Source of the DNA: Antedon bifida
Lineage: Eukaryota; Echinodermata; Crinoidea; Comatulida; Antedonidae
Reading direction: 5' to 3'
DNA: 64,000 bases
Assembly: GCA_963402885.1 (NCBI GenBank)
Contig: OY727096.1
Span: 13,869,820-13,933,819 of the forward strand
Made by a program: the position numbers and the translations under genes. The notes beneath the pieces are model-generated. The model saw only the letters and a list, made by a program, of their open reading frames with translations. It made no database searches and had not been told where the DNA came from. Below are positions 45,701 through 57,205 of the stretch, piece after piece (position 1 is the first letter of the stretch; each line of letters begins with the position of its first letter).

Positions 45701-48700
45701 TTTTGTGCAATAATGTGTGTGTACCGTATTTATATTTGAATTTTTTTTATATATTTCTGTTTTTTATCGTACTAACATTTGCCAATCTTAACGAAGAATT
45801 TCTATTGTTATTTTATTATGATAATGGACAAATAAACCTTTTCAGTATTCAGCTAGGCCTTCAAAACTAAGCCTAGCTAGGCTAGGGCTAAAGACCATCC
45901 ACGAGAGAACATTCACCGCAAGCTACAGTACTTAGGTAGTGCATAATACATAAATTTAATACAACGAATGACCTGGATTAATGTTTTTAAAGTAATATAT
46001 ATACATTATTTTTACAAAACGTCAAAAATGGCAGGGAGTCTTTAATTAATTTGTATTATTTTAGGGATATCAAACCACATAACATAATGTTTGCAGATGA
46101 TGACATGCCTATATTGATGGATTTTGGATCAATGGCACCTGCAAGGTTAGAGGTAAAGGGAAGGTCAGAGGCTATTGCTTTACAGGTAAAAATTAATTAT
46201 TAGAGCAATGAATAATTTAAACAAATTAACATCAACAATTAATTGTTCTAACAGAGGTAAGTTAAATAGTAATCTGTTACAGTCACACTTTCACCCCATT
46301 TAATTTAACATGATACAAATAATGCTGAGTCATTCCAGATCTCTAGAGCTTCAGCTAATGATTCAAAAGTAAACTTTTATTCAATTCCACGTTCAATGTT
46401 GAAAGCTACAGTAGGTGATGGAGCTAGACATTCGAAAAGGTAGCGCTCAGATTTTGGTTGTGGAGTAGTATTTACACTACAGGTTGGTTATCGAACCCCC
46501 AACAGTTAATACCAGCCTCAACAAGTTTACAAAAGGTTAAACATGCAATAGAACTATTTAATTGAACTTTTCTGAACTATCTGAAGATGACAAGGGTACA
46601 CATTACAACTTTTTGCAGGACACTGCTGGTGAAAAATGCAGCATGCTGTTCAGAGCTCCTGAACTCTTCCATGTCGAAAGTCATTGTGTGATTAACGAAA
46701 AGATAGATATTTGGGTATGTATGTTTTTAATTACTGTATTGTACTAAATTAGTACTTGTCCTTGTACTGGATCCCCATCCCTGACATGCCCAATACCCTC
46801 ACCTCATCTCTGAAAATCCTCCTTTTTTCGAGGCTTCCCTAGACGTACGTTCGCATTGAACTTGAACGCAAACAAAATACTGAGTGAATGATCAAACAAT
46901 CTGCGGTTCCGCACATCTAACATACGTCAACAACATTTTATTGTCCTTTAAATAGCCCGTGTGTGAGGAGGAGGAGGAAAAAGGTATGCGTTTTGCTCAT
47001 TGGTAGCATGCTGCATGCGGCCAATTAGAGGTACCATTTATCATAAATTTTTTGTGCGAGAGATTTCTGGCCGTTTCTGCTAAAAATACTTCTTGGGTAG
47101 TCGTGTTAAAATTCATCCTTTTTTCCCAAACTGCCATTCATGAGCCGGAAGTCTGTGTTTGACATAAGTATATTGAGTGTGCGCACTGTAACTCTACTCT
47201 CGAGGAATTCCCCACACGAATTCTCGATCTCCACACTCACTTGGTACACATGTGCTTTTCCGCTTTCCCGATAAAGACCTAACGAAGAACGTCGTAGGGC
47301 CTAGTTTTGATTTCACTTTTTGGTCGATAATTAAAAGTCGCAATGAAAGAAGTTTTACACCTAACTATTTTTTTTATGAGCGCCGTTTCTGCTGCAAACA
47401 AAATACTGTAAATACGGTATTAAAAAAATACTGTATTAAAAACAGGGCCTAAAAAGCAAACTTAATCACTATCTAGTAGGTCTCCTATTGCACTGATTGG
47501 ATAAAAAACATTTAGAATATAATTGTATAAATATTAAAAATGCATAAAAATACTATATCAAAATAAAATTAAAATATACTGTATTACAATATCATTAAAA
47601 ATCATCAAAAGATAGCAAAATCTTACTTACAATAAATTTAAAGCTTATTTATAAAATTCGTAATACCTGTATTTAAAAATAGTGAATCACTTATCAAAAT
47701 AGTTCAATTCTGTCAACAAAAAGATGAATTGAAGTGTAGGCCACAACGAATCTGTAAAGTTTGCAAATGTAATGAGGTTGAAAATGAATATCACTTTGTT
47801 TTTAGTATGTCCATACTACACAGAAATTTGACACTCCTTTTTATATTATGAGAATGTACTGATTCAACGTAACATGTCCACCAAGTCGGAGCCATTTTAA
47901 ATTGAATGTACAGTAATAGCCATTGATGACATCCATCTCAGTAATTGTAACATTCTACTACATGTTTGTCCAAAGATAAAGGATGGACATGGATGAACAT
48001 GCATAAAATTAACACAACTGGTTATTGACAAATGTGATCACCCAATGAATGGTCTTAAAATTATCCTTGACCTTGAAAACATGGGTCTGGACACACAATT
48101 GGTTAGGTTATCATGGGTATTTGTTGAGATATGGCAACAAGTTGATGTACTGTAATGACAGCATTTTTTACTCAATTTTTTTAGTCTAGTGGCACTGACT
48201 AAAAAATGTTTCCGTGGCTACTAATACTTTTTTATTGTGTGTATGACCATTTAATTAAATCAATTCAATTGATGTTTAGTTTCCAGGAATATCATAAAAA
48301 TCTTATGAGATTAGGAGGAGCACATTAAACAAGTTCTTTTAGATGTCGCTAATTATGCCTACATGATTACAGAAATATGTGATTGTTTACGTAGACATGT
48401 TATTCAAATAAACTACAGTGACCAAGGGACATATATATTTTTTGGGAAATTCTAGCGTTATGGACATAGACTTTTGTGAACTTTATTTTTGAAAGTATAC
48501 TAACTGTGTAAATGAATAGGTGTCATATTGGCTAATGATTAAAATATTGTCTAATTTTGCCACAATTACCTCTGCCCCAGCCTTCTTTCCCATTTTTAAG
48601 TCAGGAAAACTGACTATTGAAAAAAGGAATTGCACAGTTTTCTATCTGTTTGTTTTATATTTTATGGGCTGATACATTACTCTTTTAAGGTTCATATAAA

Positions 48701-50037
48701 TACTATATTATGCGTTTTGTAATTTTTCCTTGTCTCTTAGCCATGGTTTGGAGTCCCTCAGCAGTATTCAGCATCAATGATTATGCTTGTTGGATGTGTT
48801 GCAATCAGTATGTTTGGTCCTTGGTTGTGCTGCCAAGCCAAACAGGGGCCTTATGTTAATTTTATTGTGCGAACATAACATGTAGACACAGAAATCAAAA
48901 TCACCCTCGTCTCAGACACCACTTTAAGCACATGTCTGGAAATCCAAAGGATATGGGGATTAGGCAGTTCCTTCACGAAACATACCTGCATGAGTTTGCA
49001 CTTACTGGGATTGACCTCGAATCGGTCAGACATGACCCACACCTACAGTCAAAATCCAATGACAATGGTACCAACATTCTGTTTCAATGTCAGTGCCTTT
49101 AAAAAACAAATCAAGAATTTCAACAAGACAATGGGAAGTATGCACCACATTGGTTAGGGTATTTCCACTTGGAAACAAATCCCTCACATAAGGATGTACA
49201 ACATTGACCTTGAAGCAATGGTTGTCTTTCGGATTGGGGAAACTGGCTTTTTTTTTCACACTTGGAGAACAACAACAACTCACAAGCAAACATTTTGAGT
49301 ATCATGCAGTGAGGCCATCAGGTCTATTCTGCCTTTTTGTTTTTTTCCACCATAGCCAAACAGTGTCCATTCAACAAATACATCAATTCTTGGTACAATA
49401 ATTAATATGATTCTATATCTTTAGTCTTTAGGCTGTACACTATTCAACATGGCTTATTTATATTCACCATTTGAACCCATCTACATGAAAGGTGACAGTA
49501 TTCATCTGGCAGTTATAGGACGAAACTTCAAATTTCCAGAAGGCTCTGAGTAAGTTTGATTATTGAATAAAAATAATTAATGTTGTTTAAGTTGACTCCA
49601 CTTATACCATTTTCACACCTGCAGAAAGTAACAAGTTGTAACTAGGTTTAAATAGTGTGAAAACAATTTCTGAAAATTCTGCCGAGATTTAACAAGGGAT
49701 CCATGTAAAATCTCTTATTTGTTCAGAAATGTCCTAAGTTGTTACTACGTGCACGTGTATTGCCCTGGTATTAAACTGACCAATCATGGTAATCAAATAG
49801 CACACAACTTTGCATTCTCCCTTTACTGTATAAAGAACAAATAAATAAAAACTGTAACTTTAATATAAATGCATTGCTTGTTCATAAAAAAAGATTTTTT
49901 TTATTTGCAGATATTCACCATCTATCAATGAACTTATATCTTCTATGCTAGTGGTTGAACCTATGGAACGTCCCACCATAGAATGGGTAATTGATCGTTT
50001 AAACAACATGACCGTTGAAATGGAAAACAGAGTATGA
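42633..50037 (+). CDS. STK16: STK16-like serine/threonine kinase, complete (303 aa)
   Basis: Seven exons (42633-42709, 42978-43200, 45252-45394, 46065-46185, 46619-46714, 49425-49549, 49911-50037) total 912 nt in frame from ATG to TGA. That is very close to the about 305 aa of vertebrate STK16. Features: N-terminal MGCNC (Gly2 for myristoylation, Cys3/Cys5 for palmitoylation), Gly loop LGEGGFSVV (23-31), catalytic Lys46 in FACKR, catalytic loop HRDIKPHN (147-154), DFG 167-169, APE 201-203 and HCVI just after, which is typical of STK16. STK16 (PKL12/MPSK1) is a constitutively active NAK-family kinase anchored to Golgi and other membranes by its lipidated N-terminus and linked to secretory traffic. 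All catalytic residues are present, so an active kinase is expected. Introns 2, 5 and others are full of transposon debris but the splice sites are clean. Confidence 0.95.
42978..43200 (+). CDS. STK16: STK16 exon 2 (N-lobe)
   Basis: Acceptor TTTTTTTACACAG, donor TATAGG|GTGAGT. Encodes GGFSVVDLVEEG, FACKRIM and LLILPFYR. Confidence 0.93.
43800..44540 (+). repeat. Helitron-family related fragment
   Basis: Shares ATTCTGGAAG...GAGTTGTAGAT-like words, TGACGTCATCGTATGGCCA and TTTGTCTCTTTCGTCATAG with the Helitron-like copies (inverse of 840-1320). Two related sub-blocks follow each other (44010-44170 and 44370-44520). No hairpin-CTAG end was found here. Confidence 0.5.
44568..45163 (-). mobile_element. 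Family A MITE in STK16 intron 2
   Basis: Runs from CCCTACTCTGACACAGACTT to AATGGTAGGGAGTCTTTAA. Nearly identical and in the same orientation as 45421-46043 in the next intron. Confidence 0.8.
45252..45394 (+). CDS. STK16: STK16 exon 3 (C-lobe start)
   Basis: Acceptor CGTTTACAG, donor CATAG|GTATGT. Encodes RGMLQEALDKLKEAG to PIAHR; the HRD motif is split across the next junction. Confidence 0.93.
45421..46043 (-). mobile_element. Family A MITE in STK16 intron 3
   Basis: Ends ACTCCCTAC and GGCAGGGAGT. It differs from the 44568 copy by scattered substitutions and small insertions (for example GTCGACAAGCGCCG near 45653 and a TTTGAATT insert). Confidence 0.8.
46065..46185 (+). CDS. STK16: STK16 exon 4 (catalytic loop and DFG)
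   Basis: Acceptor TATTATTTTAG, donor TTACAG|GTAAAA. Encodes DIKPHNIMFADDDMP and LMDFGSMAPARL. The acceptor lies 22 bp after the MITE end. Confidence 0.93.
46619..46714 (+). CDS. STK16: STK16 exon 5 (APE segment)
   Basis: Acceptor CTTTTTGCAG, donor ATTTGG|GTATGT. Encodes FRAPELFHVESHCVINEK. Confidence 0.92.
47725..47860 (+). pseudogene. LINE C-terminal zinc-knuckle fragment
   Basis: Encodes RICKVCKCNEVENEYHFVF, resembling the CxxC...EDExHFL knuckle at the C-terminus of several non-LTR retrotransposon ORFs. The final Cys is lost. Short and isolated. Confidence 0.5.
48850..49300 (-). pseudogene. LINE reverse-transcriptase fragment with core deletion
   Basis: The minus strand reads HTSHCLVEILDLFFKGTD (RT finger/palm entry) and, about 30 codons later, RFEVNPSKCKLMQV followed by a decayed LGV-type block. 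The YADD-containing palm between these motifs is absent. Dead fragment of a CR1/jockey-like element. Confidence 0.65.
49425..49549 (+). CDS. STK16: STK16 exon 6 (C-lobe)
   Basis: Acceptor ATATCTTTAG, donor TCTGA|GTAAGT. Encodes SLGCTLFNMAYLYSPFEPIY and GDSIHLAV. Confidence 0.92.
49911..50037 (+). CDS. STK16: STK16 exon 7 (C-terminus, stop)
   Basis: Acceptor TTATTTGCAG. Encodes YSPSINELISSML, PMERPTIEWVIDRL and ends ENRV-TGA. Confidence 0.92.
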
Positions 50038-50080
50038 AGGCTTTGGGTGTCCATTGTGAAAGAAGGATAAAGCCATTTCT

Positions 50081-50086
50081 AATAAA
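50081..50086 (+). terminator. STK16 polyadenylation signal
   Basis: AATAAA 44 bp after the stop codon, implying a very short 3' UTR. Confidence 0.7.
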
Positions 50087-50099
50087 CTGAAAATTATGT

Positions 50100-50265
50100 A
50101 TCCAAATGAGGGCTTATCAAATTGGTCAATTGACTACATACTAGTGCTGTTCCGCTGTACCATGCCAAGTGTTCAAGAGTCGCTATCAAACTGAATTTGA
50201 ACAATACCAAGAAAGCTCCACTGGTCTAATGGTTAGGACATATGCAAATTGTATGTCAATCAGAA
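50100..50265 (+). mobile_element. SINE copy, partial
   Basis: GAGGGCTTATCAAATTGG, AGTGCTGTTCCGCTGTACCA, AAGAGTCGCTATCAAACTGA and TGGTCTAATGGTTAGGACAT match 5455-5600. The box B end is degraded. Confidence 0.65.
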
Positions 50266-50299
50266 TAGTGTGGTTGGCCAGGTTGGTCCTCTGGCAGGT

Positions 50300-52830
50300 T
50301 GTTGTACCCAATGGTTAGCCTTGCAATGTTTTCTGTATTTTTTTTTTTAATGGATTTTGATTCTCGATACCATCAGAATGAAGAATTCTTTTACTGGACG
50401 GCTGTCTGCATTGAGCAATTTGCGTAATTAGCATAAACAAAATGGCTGCTATTTTCATACAAACATGTTATATCTCTGGATTTACTGGACATATTGAGTT
50501 AATTTTGGTGTCAAATTGTTCACATTGTATATGTTTATATTAGCTCTAACAGTTTTTTTTTGTAAAATTGACTGGAAACCCCATTTTTAGCAATTTTGAC
50601 CTTTGACCTCTTTCCGCCATATCTAATTAGCAGGTTGGAGTGAATTAAAACTAGGTGCAAATTGTTCCCAAGATATATATTTATATTCAGTCTAACAGAA
50701 GATCTTGCTTGAAAATGACCAGAAGTGTGGTTATTGACCTTTGACATAAATTAATAAATTTATTCTATATTTTGATAATATAAATCAATAAATAATTAAT
50801 GAATATTTGTCCTAGGGAGCCAATTTTAGTGTCAAAAAAGTGACCGGAACATGCATTTTTTGTTTATTAACATTTGACCAGCTTTTCGTTCCATCTAAAT
50901 AATGACATGGCGTAGAGAGTTGAAACTAGGCGCACATTGTTTATAATAACAGATATATACTTATATTCATAATATAATGATATATATAATAATTGATTGT
51001 AACACTTTGCTACTGTATGAAAAGCTCACATCGAAAATATGTATAGGAAAGGGGTGCCTTCTCCTTATGAAGTGACCTATAACGTTTTTCCGAATAATCT
51101 CACATGCCATATGGGATCCTTATGGGATCGGATCTTTTCTGTTCTCTATGGGTCATATCGGCTCTGTAATGGAAATGGGTCAAACATTTGGTCCCAATAG
51201 GCTGGCCCAAACAGGAAAAAGTTGCCTGTACACACAGTACAAATAAATAACCCATATGTATTTGCCCGAATTAACCCTCTAAGAATTCTTTTGGGATCTG
51301 TATACATAAGGACATGTATTAGAGATACCTGTATGGGGTAAATAGTTCATAGATTTAACCATAATATGGAATAAAACTAAATATGTACCCTTGATCTTTA
51401 AGGAACATTTATGGATTTGCCCAAATGAACCCAAGGGCTGATCCTTCATGGACTCTTCTGGGTTCTCTATGTGGGGCTACAAGAGACCCTACATTGAAAA
51501 TACTCTATGTGGGGTGAAAATGTTGGTTCATATAGATATGTGAAATGGAATAAATCTCCCTGTGCTACCTTGATCCTTAAGTAACATTTATGGATTTGCC
51601 CAAATTAACCCAAGTGCCAGTCCTCAATGGACATTCACTATGTGGCCTGGGCTACATAAACCCCATATTAGAAATATAAGGGGTGACACTGTGGGTTCAT
51701 GATGAATAAAGTTGCTTGTGCACTCTCGAACCTTTAGGAACCCATATGGATTTGCCTAAAATGAACCAACAGCAGGTCATCATTTAGACCCTTCCGTGGT
51801 TCTCTACTGTATGTTCAGTTCTACATTTTCCCCCTGTATCAGATCAATGCATTTGGTTACATAAAGCCCTGTATTAGAAATATATCGGGGAAAACTGTGG
51901 GTTCCAAGATTAATCCATGGGAAAAGCCTGTCTGTGCACCATCGATCCTTAAGGAACCCACATGGATTTGCCAGAATGAACCATGGGTAACTTCTGGATT
52001 CTTTATGAGCCATACATGCCCTTTATTGGATGAAACTGTTTGTCATAATATATGGATTCGCCCATTTGGAAAAAAGCTATTCACCCACAATTCTTAAGGA
52101 ACTTTCATATCGAAACCAAATGAAGCTTTTGGGTACTCTATGGCCTATAAATAAATAATAAATTGGCTTGCATCGGATATATATCGATCGAACTGCATTG
52201 GTCTATGTGGGAAAAGTGCTCAATAAATCTTTATAAATAAATTATCTCAATACGTCCAGTATTTCCAGAGATATAGCATGTTTGTATGAAAATAGCGGCC
52301 CTTTTATTTATATCTCGATATCTTTATTTCACTTTAGAAAAAAACATCAAAAACAATTCAAAGGCAAATAAAAATCCGTAGCAGCCAAAAAGCTGAATTG
52401 AGGATTTTTTTTACAAAAGGCCTTAAATTAAAAACATCAAACAATTTCATACAAATAATCTACAAAAAAAAATTAGCAACAAAATTGAAAACGTTGGCAA
52501 CGAGCGTCGGAGGTGAAAATCCAAGAGAATCAACAGATGGGAGGCAAAACAATTAAGAATTTAGCAGACTAATAAGATATGGAAGTGGGCTATTTTTATA
52601 TCTTGATGATGTGACACAAAAATGTCCATATTTTTTTGCAGTCCTAAGACTCATACTGTGGGTGCAGTTAGGCAATGCTAATTATGCAAATTGATGCTCA
52701 ATGCTGACAGCCGTCCAGTAAAAAAATTCTCCATTCTGATGGTATCGAGAATCAAAATCTGTTTAAAAAAATTAGAAAACATTGTAAGGTTATGGAAAAA
52801 ATAGGCATTTGGCTGTTGGATTAGAAGGTT
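50300..52830. mobile_element. Composite foldback element with repeat C arms
   Basis: The left part (50310-50960) is a copy of repeat C. The right part (52245-52790) holds the inverse of its first ~200 bp (GCATGTTTGTATGAAAATAG, CTGACAGCCGTCCAGTAAAA, ATTCTGATGGTATCGAGAAT). Between them lie degenerate tandem units. About 2.5 kb, no coding. The boundaries are approximate. Confidence 0.65.
51040..52130 (+). repeat. Degenerate ~160-180-bp tandem repeats
   Basis: CCTTAAGGAAC(A/C)NATATGGATTTGCC and AAATGAACC recur at about 51260, 51413, 51590, 51748, 51963 and 52053, with TATTAGAAATAT and CTGTGGGTTC between. Strongly diverged. Confidence 0.7.
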
Positions 52831-52889
52831 TAATTCTCAGTTGATTAATTTTCAGTACAACCTCCTGTAAATTTATATATATATATAAA

Positions 52890-52990
52890 GTGGGCAACTT
52901 TTTCTCATTCTCACAGATTTCCTCATCTTATCATTTCAAATTAAATAATAAATTTTCAGTATATCACGGCAGTTTAGAATTTGTTTTATA
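52890..52990 (+). repeat. SINE tail fragment
   Basis: CTTTTTCTCATTCTCACAGA and TTTCCTCATCTTATCATTTC match the SINE tail at 5645-5705, without the tRNA head. Confidence 0.6.
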
Positions 52991-53429
52991 CCTGTATATA
53001 TAAAGTGGATATACTATATTACGTATACTGAAAAATGAGTGCAATTTTAAATACTGTATTTTATTTGAAAATATTCTTTTGCATATTTATTGAAATTTAA
53101 AGTAGTGTAAACATGTTTTTAGTATAAAAAAAAATTTCGCTTTAAATCAAAACAATTTTTAAAATTTAAAAATTCTTCAACGTAGAGCTTATTGGTTAAT
53201 TTTGTTTTTTTTTATTTATTCTTTCTTTTGACTGGATTGCATTTTCAGTAACGCAGTACTGCTTTCCAAAATGGTCCGGTTACAAGTTTAAAAGTAAAGA
53301 AAAATTATAACATAAAAATATAGAAAGATAAAAGCATAGTAGGCCTAATTTAAAAGATATATACAGAACAGTTAAAAACAAATTTTCTACATAAAAAAAA
53401 AAAAATAAATAAATAAAATGTAGGATCAC

Positions 53430-53640
53430 TTAGAACATTAGAGTTGCTATATTTTTGAGTTTATAAATATTTTTCCCAGTTACTTTTGTTCTAGTTTCAG
53501 TTGGTAAAAGGTTCCATTCTTTTGTTGCTCTGTATTTGAAGGTTCTTTTACCTTGAGCATTTTTCCAATTTGGTGTTATTAATGTTTTACAACTTTGGCT
53601 ACGGGTGCATTTGATTTATTAACCATGAATAGACAATTAG
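53430..53640 (-). pseudogene. LINE ORF C-terminal fragment
   Basis: The minus strand encodes NWKNAQGKRTFKYRATKEWN followed by LLPTETR and ends at TAA (53430-53432). It is the usual last segment (TFxYRAxxxWNxLP) of CR1-type ORF2. Upstream parts are missing. Confidence 0.7.
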
Positions 53641-55139
53641 AATACTGTACTTGATAAACTCAGTATATGAAAATGTAAATAAAATCTTATGAAACTGATA
53701 TGTGGCTGTTTTCTACATTATCAATTTGGAGATGAACACAAATATCCGGAGCAACCATTAAAACATTATTTTTCTTTGTCTGCATTCATACCTTGTATAT
53801 CTACTGGTATATATAAATGATGGTTAATTCTGACATAGGCGAGCACAATGGAAAAACTTCGGTACAAATCTCTGCCTTGGATACCTACCTGATCTATCTC
53901 AGATGTACCGTGAAATGTAAATTTGATAACATTAGTTTTCACTATTACGATATTGTTCCATATTTCTGTCTTAGGAAGATATTATAAAGAGTTTTAATTT
54001 TTAACAAAATTTATGATTTCAACAGTAGATTTTCAACTCAATTTCAATTCTTCACGGTCAAAGTATTTCCGGGTTCACGATGAGTTCACCTTGCAACAAC
54101 CTGGTTTCAACTATTTTCTCTCTTTTATACACAAGGGAGCAGTTAAATAATAGATTTGACCCTAAAGGTGACTGGAAACAGGCACTTTCCATCAATCAAT
54201 ACAGTGTCCCTTTGGAAGACGGAAGAAAAAAACCGATAGTAGGACTGGAGCTTAAGTTGACCATTAGTGGCTATAGCCATTTCAGTTTTTTTTCTATTTT
54301 AGGAACGGACCGCGTGTGTGAAGGTACAGTATTTAAAAAATAAAAATTATACTGCAAATTAATAAAGATCAAATTAAATATACGCCATAAAGAATCGGAA
54401 TATATTGTGGGGAATAGTATTATAAAATTACATACTTAGGGAGATTTGATTTAAAGACATTTTGTTTAAAATCGAGTGAAATCCCGATAGCCGAGTTTTA
54501 TTGAGTAAGCTGGCAGGAATAACTGTAGGCTATCTGTGTCCCGTTAGGACCGAGATATCTGCCCATGTTGCAAGCCGCAATGTCTTCTTTATTGGGCCGA
54601 AACGGCCCACTCTGTCACGGAAGTTAGTTTCAAAAGATGTTTAAATTAAATAATGTATTAATTATTAGGATGGTATTTATTTGAATAAACGCCTCTCCAA
54701 TAAAACATTACTTTGAATAATAATCTCCCCATCCCCCGCCCAACCCAACTATAAATAAACGTCCATCCACATTTATAATAACACAATTATACTATTTGTA
54801 GTAGAATTCATCGCACTGTTATCTACAATTTACCAAGCATTTGTTATTCTTTTTTACCACTTTTCATATCTATTAGAGGATTTCATTTGATTATAAATGT
54901 TACCATATTATTAAAACTAAAAAATTTAACATATCCCTCGAATAAGCACCTCCCTCAAATGAACTCCGCCTCCCCACCTCCAAACAATAAACACTATACT
55001 TTAAAATGGTATTAATCATCTAAGACACTGTGAAACAGGGTAGTTTAGTTTTACGAATGTCAAGCATTTTCAATAATGGTAACCGACAGAAAACGTACAA
55101 GGAGAACATTATCATTCCGAGAACCATCGTCTACACTTC
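53641..55139. other. Intergenic, no gene recognised
   Basis: An open frame at 54080-54343 has no motif and no clear splice partner. The rest is AT-rich. Confidence 0.4.
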
Positions 55140-55176
55140 CTAGAGGGGGAGCGAGCGAAGCGAGCTCACCCTCTAG
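55140..55176. repeat. 37-bp near-perfect palindrome
   Basis: CTAGAGGG...CCCTCTAG encloses GAGCGAGCGAAGCGAGCTC, which is itself close to self-complementary. The CCCTCTAG ends recur in the arms of the neighbouring foldback element. Confidence 0.75.
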
Positions 55177-56188
55177 TACATTAAATAAACAATATAGTTG
55201 GGGAGCCAGAAAGGGGTTACCTGCACCCTCTAGCAAACTATGCCAACAATGTTTTTTTGCTTCCTTATATCAATAAAAATCAATTTTTTGCTGTTGGCCG
55301 AAAAAAATTGGGATGCTTGGTCAGTACAGGGGCCAAAAGGTCAATATGGTCAAAGTTAAGTCTTTGCGTATTACCTTGGTAACTACTGGGTGTATTGGAA
55401 TATTTTTTGTGCCAAACTACTCAAAAGACCCATATTTCTATTCACTCTAATAGGAAACTTTTGCCAAAAGTGGACGGAAACCCCTTTTCGAACCACTTGT
55501 CAAGAAATTGGCCATATGAATATCTCAGCAACCACTAGTCAGAAAGTTATAATTTTAGTCTCAAATTACTCACAATATATATAATTATATTTTCTCTAAT
55601 ACAACAGAAATACACAAAATGTTTAAAAACACCTTATTTTGACATTTAACGTATAGCTGGTACAAACATGTTTGCGTGGAGCACACTTACATTTTTAATA
55701 ACTAGCGAATATTGTCTTGCTTAATATCAAAATATCAGTGACTGCTGTGTGAGTATGGTATATACTGTGAATACTTTGTATCGGAACTCTAAGTAGGTAC
55801 ATAATTCTATTAATTTTAATGAATAACATCACAGTTAAATCTTTCATCACTAAGATCATTATTAATATTTAGTATTATAATTACAATCTAAACTATATCA
55901 CCGATTTTAAAGAACTCCGGTAAATGAATGACAAATGCTATACAGTATACTGTTACATAGTTTTAAACCATAGTTGAACAATAAAAACAAATCAAAGTAA
56001 CCGTAGTATGACTATATATTATGTTATAAAGGAAATCGTTTATTTACTCGTCCTTTTTGTTGAAATCACTAACATATAATAATTTATAACTAATACTAAT
56101 TAAGAAGCTTACCATGTTGGTTATTTGCACAGTAAACCTTAAACATCATACTACTCAGTAGCCTATATGTGATTTTAATTAAAACTAA

Positions 56189-56853
56189 AAATTAATAATT
56201 TAATTCTAAAGAACTTAGGTTTGTTTTGTTCAGATGTTCCAGTGTTTCCCTTCATTACAATAAGCTGTTTGATGCAACATACTTAGTTATATTGAATCTT
56301 TTTAATACAAATAAGCAAAAATATGTAAATTAGTTGCATAGTAATCTTTATTCACAAACCTATATTTAGGATACTAGTTTTAATTAAAATCACATGCTCA
56401 CTGATGTAGTATGATGACTTACTATGCAATGTTCATTCATTTATTTTCTTCTTAAATTATTAGTAAATCCAACAAAAAGGAGGATGAGTAAATAACAATG
56501 TCCTCAAAATTAATAATTTAATTCTAAAGAACTTAGGTTTGTTATGTTCAGATGTTCCAATGTTTCCCTCCATTACAATAAGCTGTTTGATGCAACATAC
56601 TTAGTTATATTGAATCTTTTTGATGCAACATACTTAGTTATATTGAATCTTTTTATTACAAATAAACAAAAATATGTAAATTAGTTGCATATAGTAATCT
56701 TTATTCATACACCTATATTTAGGGTACTAGTTTTAATTAAAATCACATGCTCACTGATGTAGTATGATGGTTTACTATGCAATGTTCATTCATTTATTTT
56801 CTTCTTAAATTATTAGTAAATCCAACAAAAAGGAGGATGAGTAAATAACAATA
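56189..56853 (+). repeat. ~320-bp direct duplication inside the foldback
   Basis: ATTAATAATTTAATTCTAAA ... AAGGAGGATGAGTAAATAAC occurs twice (from 56189 and 56508). The second copy has an extra in-place repeat of TTTGATGCAACATACTTAG. Confidence 0.85.
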
Positions 56854-57187
56854 ATGTCCTTTAGGATTATTATAATATAGTCATACTAGTAACGGTTTAC
56901 TTTGATTTGTCTTTAGATTTTCATAAGAAAGAAACTGGGTATAGTTTTAAAGTGAAATATTGCAAGAGTTTAAATGTGGTATTATAGCATAATGATTTGG
57001 GCAGTCTATATGTGTGGAGACGGCGTGACTTTCCCTATCCATAAATTAAAAGTATACAGTACAAACAACAACATTAGTGTTAAAGAATTGAGAAGTTTGA
57101 TACGATTGTACTAACTAAAAGGTCCATGTTTACCTCAGCCCCAACCATGATGGGACTGAGGTGGTGCAGAAGACACCCTTCACTTAA

Positions 57188-57205
57188 CCCCCCCCCCCCC
57201 CCCCC
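57188..57205 (+). repeat. Poly-C tract, 18 C
   Basis: Uninterrupted run of C after ACTTAA, unusual in this AT-rich window; the length may be inexact in the assembly. Confidence 0.9.

Larger units (their letters stand above)
46715..49424 (+). other. STK16 intron 5
   Basis: 2.7 kb carrying two LINE fragments (47725-47860 plus, 48850-49300 minus) and otherwise featureless sequence. Confidence 0.6.

Noticed and set aside
48741-48840. Additional STK16 exon in intron 5 (TTAG|CCATGG...)
   Set aside because: The protein is already continuous from exon 5 to exon 6 at IDIW|SLGC, and this piece has stops and no kinase similarity.
54080-54343. Open frame of 87 codons as a gene
   Set aside because: No motif, no convincing splice partner, length expected by chance.
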